From the NCBI GenBank assembly GCA_041572275.1, contig JBFFSQ010000034.1:1-19539 (forward strand): a DNA stretch of 19,539 bases, read 5' to 3'. The translations under genes and the position numbers were made by a program. The stretch is from JBFFSQ01 sp041572275. GTDB taxonomy: Bacteria > Pseudomonadota > Gammaproteobacteria > SZUA-229. Below, piece by piece: positions 15,063 through 19,539 of this stretch. Each line of letters begins with the position of its first letter. The first letter of the stretch is position 1. The notes beneath the pieces are model-generated. The model had not been told where the DNA came from. It did not search any database and saw nothing but the letters and a program-made list of their open reading frames with translations.

Positions 15063-18000
15063 CTAAGCAGCTTCCATCAATGAGTCAAGCAGTGACTCCA
15101 GATCGGCGGCTTTAGGCTTGACCAGCCAGAACTGACAGATAAATTCATCGAAACTTTCGAGGATTGTTTGTCCCCAGCTACTACCGGTTTCTGCGACATA
15201 ATCCTTAATAATATTGTGCAGATAGTCTTTATGCGGTTCCATGACTTCAGTATTGAGGCGATGGATATCCAGTAGCTCATGGTTGTAACGGTCGACAAAC
15301 TGGTTGTCCTGGTCAAGGACAAATGCAAAGCCGCCGGTCATGCCTGCGCCGAAGTTGATACCGGTTTGACCCAGTACCGTGACAACACCACCGGTCATAT
15401 ATTCGCAGCCATGATCGCCGATGCCTTCAACTACGGTGTGTGCACCTGAGTTACGCACACCGAAGCGTTCACCGGCCAGCCCGGCGGCATACAGGCGACC
15501 ACCGGTAGCGCCATAGAGGCAGGTATTGCCGATGATGGTGCTGTCTTGACTATTGAAGGCGCTGCCTGCGGGTGGTGTGATCACGATTTTGCCACCTGTC
15601 ATGCCTTTACATACATAATCATTGGCATCACCTTCCAGGTGCATGTGCAGACCTCCAGCGTTCCAGACACCGAAGCTTTGGCCGCAGGTGCCTTTGAGTT
15701 TTAGCTGGATTGGATTGTCAGCCATGCCCTGATTGCCATGACGTTTGGCAATTTCACCGGACAGGCGTGCGCCTATGGAGCGATGGGTGTTGCGAACGTC
15801 ATAGCAGAATTCACCGCCGGATTTTGATTCGATCGCTGGCAGGGCATCTTTCACCATTTGTTCGGCCAGTTCACCCAGATCGAATGGTGTGTTATGTGGC
15901 TCGACACAGAACTGGGGTTTGTCAGCCGCAACACCACCGTCGGACAGAATCTGGCTCAGATCGAGTTTGCTCTGTTTGCTGGTAGCACCCGGCAGGCATT
16001 CCAGCAGATCTGTGCGACCAATCAGGTCTTGTAGTTTGCGAATACCCAGTTGGGCCATCCATTCACGGATTTCCATACCAATAAAGCGGAAGTAGTTCAT
16101 GACCATTTCAGCTTCACCAATAAAGTGTTCCATACGTAGTACTTTATGCTGTGTAGCGATACCGGTAGCACAGTTATTTAAATGACAGATACGTAAATAC
16201 TTACAACCCAGTGCAACCATTGGGCCGGTACCAAAACCAAAGCTTTCCGCACCAAAGATAGCCGCTTTGATAACATCGAGTCCTGTTTTTAAACCACCAT
16301 CAGTTTGCAGTCGGACTTTGTCGCGCAGGTCATTGGCACGCAGGGTCTGGTGGGTCTCAGTCAGGCCCAGTTCCCATGGCGAGCCAGCATAACGTACTGA
16401 AGTTAACGGGCTGGCACCCGTGCCGCCGTCGTAACCAGATATGGTGATCAGGTCAGCATAGGCCTTGGCCACACCCGCCGCGATTGTTCCAACACCGGCT
16501 TCTGCCACCAGTTTTACCGAAACCAGGGCGTCTGGATTGACCTGTTTCAGGTCGAATATGAGCTGGGCCAGATCTTCAATAGAATAGATATCATGATGCG
16601 GAGGTGGCGAAATCAGGGCCACACCTGGCGTTGCATAGCGCAGTGTTGCAATCATCTTATCGACTTTATGGCCGGGCAGTTGTCCGCCTTCGCCGGGTTT
16701 TGCGCCCTGGGCTACTTTGATCTGTAGTACTTCTGCGTTGACCAGGTAGTGTGGGGTCACGCCGAAACGTCCCGAGGCGACCTGCTTAATTTTCGACATC
16801 TTCTCGGTATTGAAACGGGCTACGTCTTCACCGCCTTCACCGGAGTTGGAGCGTCCACCGAGACGGTTCATGGCGATAGCCAGGGCTTCATGGGCTTCGG
16901 GTGACAGAGCGCCCAGGGACATGGCGGCAGAGTCGAAGCGTTTGAAGATATCTTCCAGTGGTTCAACTTCATCAATGCTTATTGCCTGGGTGCCGTCTTT
17001 TAGCTTGAACATGTCGCGTAAAGTGGCTGCTGGGCGCTCGTTTACATGTTTGGCATATTGCAGATAGTCATCGTAGCTGCCTGAGCGCACAGCTGTGTGC
17101 AGGCTCTGGATTACATCCGGGTTATAGGCGTGGTATTCGCTGTCGTGCACATATTTGAGCAGGCCACCCTGGCCGGGTTGTTTGCGAGGATTGAACGCCA
17201 GTTTGGTTAAGGCGCGGGTATCGGCTTCGATTTCAGCAAAGCCGGTGCCCTGGATACGACTGGTGGTGTCTTTAAAGCACAGGTTAACCACTTCTTCATG
17301 CAGGCCGACAATTTCATAGAGCTGGGCGCCGCGGTAACTGGCTATGGTTGAAATACCCATCTTCGAGGTGATTTTGAACAGGCCTTTGTTGATGCCTTTA
17401 CGATAATTTTCACCAAGCTTCTGTGGGTCGGCCTCAGGCAGTTCTTCTGTATTGATTAGATCCTGCAGGACTTCATAGGATAGATAAGGGTAAATTGCGG
17501 TAGCACCATAACCGATGAGGACGGCAAAGTGATGCGGGTCTCGAGCAGTGGCTGTTTCAACGATAATGTTGGCATCACAACGTAGGCCTTCCTGGATCAG
17601 GCGATGATGGACCGTGCCTGTGGCTAACAGGGCATTCACGATCAGTTTGTCTGCGCCAATGTTACGGTCAGAGAGTACGATGACAACTTTGCCGTTTTTC
17701 ACTGCTTGATAGGCCTGATCGGAAATCTGTTCCAGTGCTGATTTCAGGTCACTGCTACCATCAAAGCATAGATCTATGGTTTCGTTGGCATAATCACTGC
17801 CTTGCAGGCTCATCAGTTTGCGGAACTTGCCTTCGGACAGAATTGGTGAACTGATGACCAGGCGGTTGGCATGATCTGCTGTTTCCTTGAACAGGTTGCG
17901 TTCCTTACCCAGGCAGGTTTCCAGTGACATGACCACAGCTTCGCGAATGGGGTCTATCGGCGGATTGGTTACCTGGGCAAATTGTTGACGGAAATAGTCG

Positions 18001-19529
18001 TACAGTGAACGCTGTTGAGTCGACAGTACCGGGAAGGGGGTATCGTCACCCATGGAACCAACGGCTTCCTGGCCGGCTTCGGCAAGTACGCGAATGATCT
18101 GGTCTCGTTCTTCAAAACTGACCAGAAATTGTTTTTCATAGGTTTTCAGTGTCGCTGCATCCATCGGTGCAGTGCTCAGGGTTTTGCCATCAAGCTCGGA
18201 GACCAGGCGGTTGCAGTTTTGACTGAGCCACTGTTTATAGGGCTGGGCTGATTTAAGCTTGTTGTCGATATCGGCTGGATAGAGAATATTGCCGGATTCG
18301 GTATCCACCGCCAGCATTTCACCGGGTTTCAGGCGGCCCTTGGCAACCACGTCTTCTGGTTGATAGTCATAGACACCAATCTCTGAAGCCAGCGTGATGT
18401 GGCGGTCTTTGGTAATAACATAACGGGCCGGGCGCAGGCCATTGCGGTCCATGGTGCAGCAAGCGTGACGACCATCGGTGAGTACGATACCGGCCGGGCC
18501 ATCCCACGGCTCCATATGCATGGAATTGAATTCGTAGAAGGCGCGCAGGTCCGAGTCCATGTGTTCGATATTCTGCCAGGCAGGTGGCACCAGCAGGCGC
18601 ATGGCACGGAAGACACTGACGCCACCAGCCAGCATGGCTTCTAGCATGTTGTCCATGGAGCTGGAGTCTGAGCCAGACATATTTACCAATGGACGGATAG
18701 AGCTGAGCTCAGGCAACAACTCGCTTTCGAATTTGAAGGCACGGGCCTTGGCCCAGTTACGGTTACCCTGAACGGTGTTGATTTCACCATTGTGTGCCAG
18801 GTAACGGAATGGTTGAGCCAGGCGCCATTGTGGCCAGGTATTGGTGGAGAAACGTTGGTGAAAGACACACAGTGATGATTCCAGACGTGGGTCATTCAAG
18901 TCCTTGTAGAATACCGGCAGATTTTCCGGCATGACCAGACCCTTATATGACATGAGCCGTGATGACAGGCTGGGGACATAAAACATTGGGTCGCTGGCTT
19001 CAAGGGCGATTTCTGTTCGGCGGCGGGCAACATAAAGCTTGCGCTCCAGGGTGTCCTGGTCCATGCCGTCTGCAGCATTGATAAAGATTTGCTGAATATT
19101 CGGCAGCGTACGCAGGGATTCTTCACCACAGGCTTCGGAATTAATAGGTACGGTACGCCATCCTGCGATATTCAGTCCCAACAGAGCCAGCTGATTTTCC
19201 AGTTCTTTACGAGCAGCATTTGCCAGGCTATCGTCCTGATTCAGAAACACCAGACCAGAGGCATAAATATCGCCGAGATCAAGACCGGCTTCGGTCGCGA
19301 GCGTGCGGAAGAATGTATCAGGTTTCTTGATCAGTAGTCCGCATCCATCACCTGATTTGCCGTCAGCGGCGACAGCGCCACGGTGGGTTAGACGTGCCAG
19401 TGCATGGATGGCAGTTTCAACCAGCCAGTGACTTGGCTTATCGTCCATCTGGGCTATCAGGCCAAAACCGCAGGAATCTTTTTCAAAAGCCGAATTGTAC
19501 AGTCCAGATGTTGGAATTCTGTTGCTCAT
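15063..19529 (-). CDS. gltB: Glutamate synthase (NADPH) large subunit GltB
   Basis: Large subunit of GOGAT, which moves the amide of glutamine onto 2-oxoglutarate to give two glutamates. The 1488 residues match E. coli-type GltB. Residues 1-19 look like a short propeptide before the nucleophile Cys20 of the class II amidotransferase domain (DSCGFGLIAQ). Next come THRGAVAADGKSGDGCG (about 48-64) and HQRFSTNTWPQWRLAQPFR (about 224-242). The central and FMN-binding domains carry SNSGEGGED, GAKPGEGGQLPGHKV and SGYDGGTGASP. The 3Fe-4S cysteines are Cys1109, Cys1115 and Cys1120 in CKYLRICHLNNCATG. The C-terminal beta-helix shows GxxGxxxG repeats (TGGRLYAAGLAGERFGVRNS). The start lies 10 bases from the window edge, so its promoter is not visible. 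No gltD (small subunit) follows; dnaG does. Confidence 0.97.
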   Translation of the reverse strand: MSNRIPTSGLYNSAFEKDSCGFGLIAQMDDKPSHWLVETAIHALARLTHRGAVAADGKSGDGCGLLIKKPDTFFRTLATEAGLDLGDIYASGLVFLNQDDSLANAARKELENQLALLGLNIAGWRTVPINSEACGEESLRTLPNIQQIFINAADGMDQDTLERKLYVARRRTEIALEASDPMFYVPSLSSRLMSYKGLVMPENLPVFYKDLNDPRLESSLCVFHQRFSTNTWPQWRLAQPFRYLAHNGEINTVQGNRNWAKARAFKFESELLPELSSIRPLVNMSGSDSSSMDNMLEAMLAGGVSVFRAMRLLVPPAWQNIEHMDSDLRAFYEFNSMHMEPWDGPAGIVLTDGRHACCTMDRNGLRPARYVITKDRHITLASEIGVYDYQPEDVVAKGRLKPGEMLAVDTESGNILYPADIDNKLKSAQPYKQWLSQNCNRLVSELDGKTLSTAPMDAATLKTYEKQFLVSFEERDQIIRVLAEAGQEAVGSMGDDTPFPVLSTQQRSLYDYFRQQFAQVTNPPIDPIREAVVMSLETCLGKERNLFKETADHANRLVISSPILSEGKFRKLMSLQGSDYANETIDLCFDGSSDLKSALEQISDQAYQAVKNGKVVIVLSDRNIGADKLIVNALLATGTVHHRLIQEGLRCDANIIVETATARDPHHFAVLIGYGATAIYPYLSYEVLQDLINTEELPEADPQKLGENYRKGINKGLFKITSKMGISTIASYRGAQLYEIVGLHEEVVNLCFKDTTSRIQGTGFAEIEADTRALTKLAFNPRKQPGQGGLLKYVHDSEYHAYNPDVIQSLHTAVRSGSYDDYLQYAKHVNERPAATLRDMFKLKDGTQAISIDEVEPLEDIFKRFDSAAMSLGALSPEAHEALAIAMNRLGGRSNSGEGGEDVARFNTEKMSKIKQVASGRFGVTPHYLVNAEVLQIKVAQGAKPGEGGQLPGHKVDKMIATLRYATPGVALISPPPHHDIYSIEDLAQLIFDLKQVNPDALVSVKLVAEAGVGTIAAGVAKAYADLITISGYDGGTGASPLTSVRYAGSPWELGLTETHQTLRANDLRDKVRLQTDGGLKTGLDVIKAAIFGAESFGFGTGPMVALGCKYLRICHLNNCATGIATQHKVLRMEHFIGEAEMVMNYFRFIGMEIREWMAQLGIRKLQDLIGRTDLLECLPGATSKQSKLDLSQILSDGGVAADKPQFCVEPHNTPFDLGELAEQMVKDALPAIESKSGGEFCYDVRNTHRSIGARLSGEIAKRHGNQGMADNPIQLKLKGTCGQSFGVWNAGGLHMHLEGDANDYVCKGMTGGKIVITPPAGSAFNSQDSTIIGNTCLYGATGGRLYAAGLAGERFGVRNSGAHTVVEGIGDHGCEYMTGGVVTVLGQTGINFGAGMTGGFAFVLDQDNQFVDRYNHELLDIHRLNTEVMEPHKDYLHNIIKDYVAETGSSWGQTILESFDEFICQFWLVKPKAADLESLLDSLMEAA

Positions 19530-19539
19530 AAGTTGTACC

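Noticed and set aside
1..19539. Mobile element, phage, toxin-antitoxin or defence system
   Set aside because: Every long coding stretch is explained by a housekeeping or chemosensory gene; there is no transposase, integrase, CRISPR-type repeat array or tRNA-associated direct repeat.

Overview
The window reads as chromosomal DNA of a gammaproteobacterium of moderate GC content, probably free-living. The gene set and order (pilJ, chpA and a chpC-like cheW gene converging on rsmE, then metF and ahcY) resemble, from memory, the Pseudomonas aeruginosa pil-chp to rsmE/metF/sahH neighbourhood. The protein types (PilJ, ChpA, proteobacterial-insert AhcY, short-propeptide GltB) agree with that. I cannot name the genus. 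All nine main genes look intact. I see no mobile element, tRNA, rRNA or CRISPR array.

Bases 18-8487 (+ strand) carry the type IV pilus chemosensory cluster: the receptor PilJ, the 1959-residue hybrid kinase ChpA and a small CheW-family coupling protein. They are tightly spaced and probably one operon whose beginning (pilG/H/I in relatives) lies left of the window. No CheR- or CheB-type adaptation gene is present between or after them.

Everything from 8484 to the end is on the - strand. Read in transcription order this is gltB (glutamate synthase large subunit), an intergenic inverted repeat, dnaG (primase), then a methyl-cycle block metK - ahcY - metF - rsmE. metK makes S-adenosylmethionine (SAM). 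Methyltransferases, of which RsmE is one, turn SAM into S-adenosylhomocysteine (SAH). AhcY removes SAH, and MetF supplies the methyl-folate used to remake methionine.

The most interesting part is regulatory. There are two separate SAH riboswitch aptamers, one in the metK leader (13095-13158) and one between metK and ahcY (11699-11766). They share an identical 15-nt core, an identical 11-nt 3' segment and an identical 9-nt pseudoknot segment, while two outer P1 base pairs covary. In each, the 3' pseudoknot strand plus three bases (GCGCTCATT) is also complementary to a downstream AATGAG-containing segment. In the ahcY copy that segment contains the ahcY start codon, which gives a simple translational ON switch. 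In the metK copy it contains the ATG of an unannotated 33-codon reading frame (12965-13066) that ends 24 nt before metK. I propose that SAH controls metK through this small upstream reading frame, or that it is the relic of a duplicated riboswitch plus ahcY start. Both ideas are inference from base pairing and need testing.
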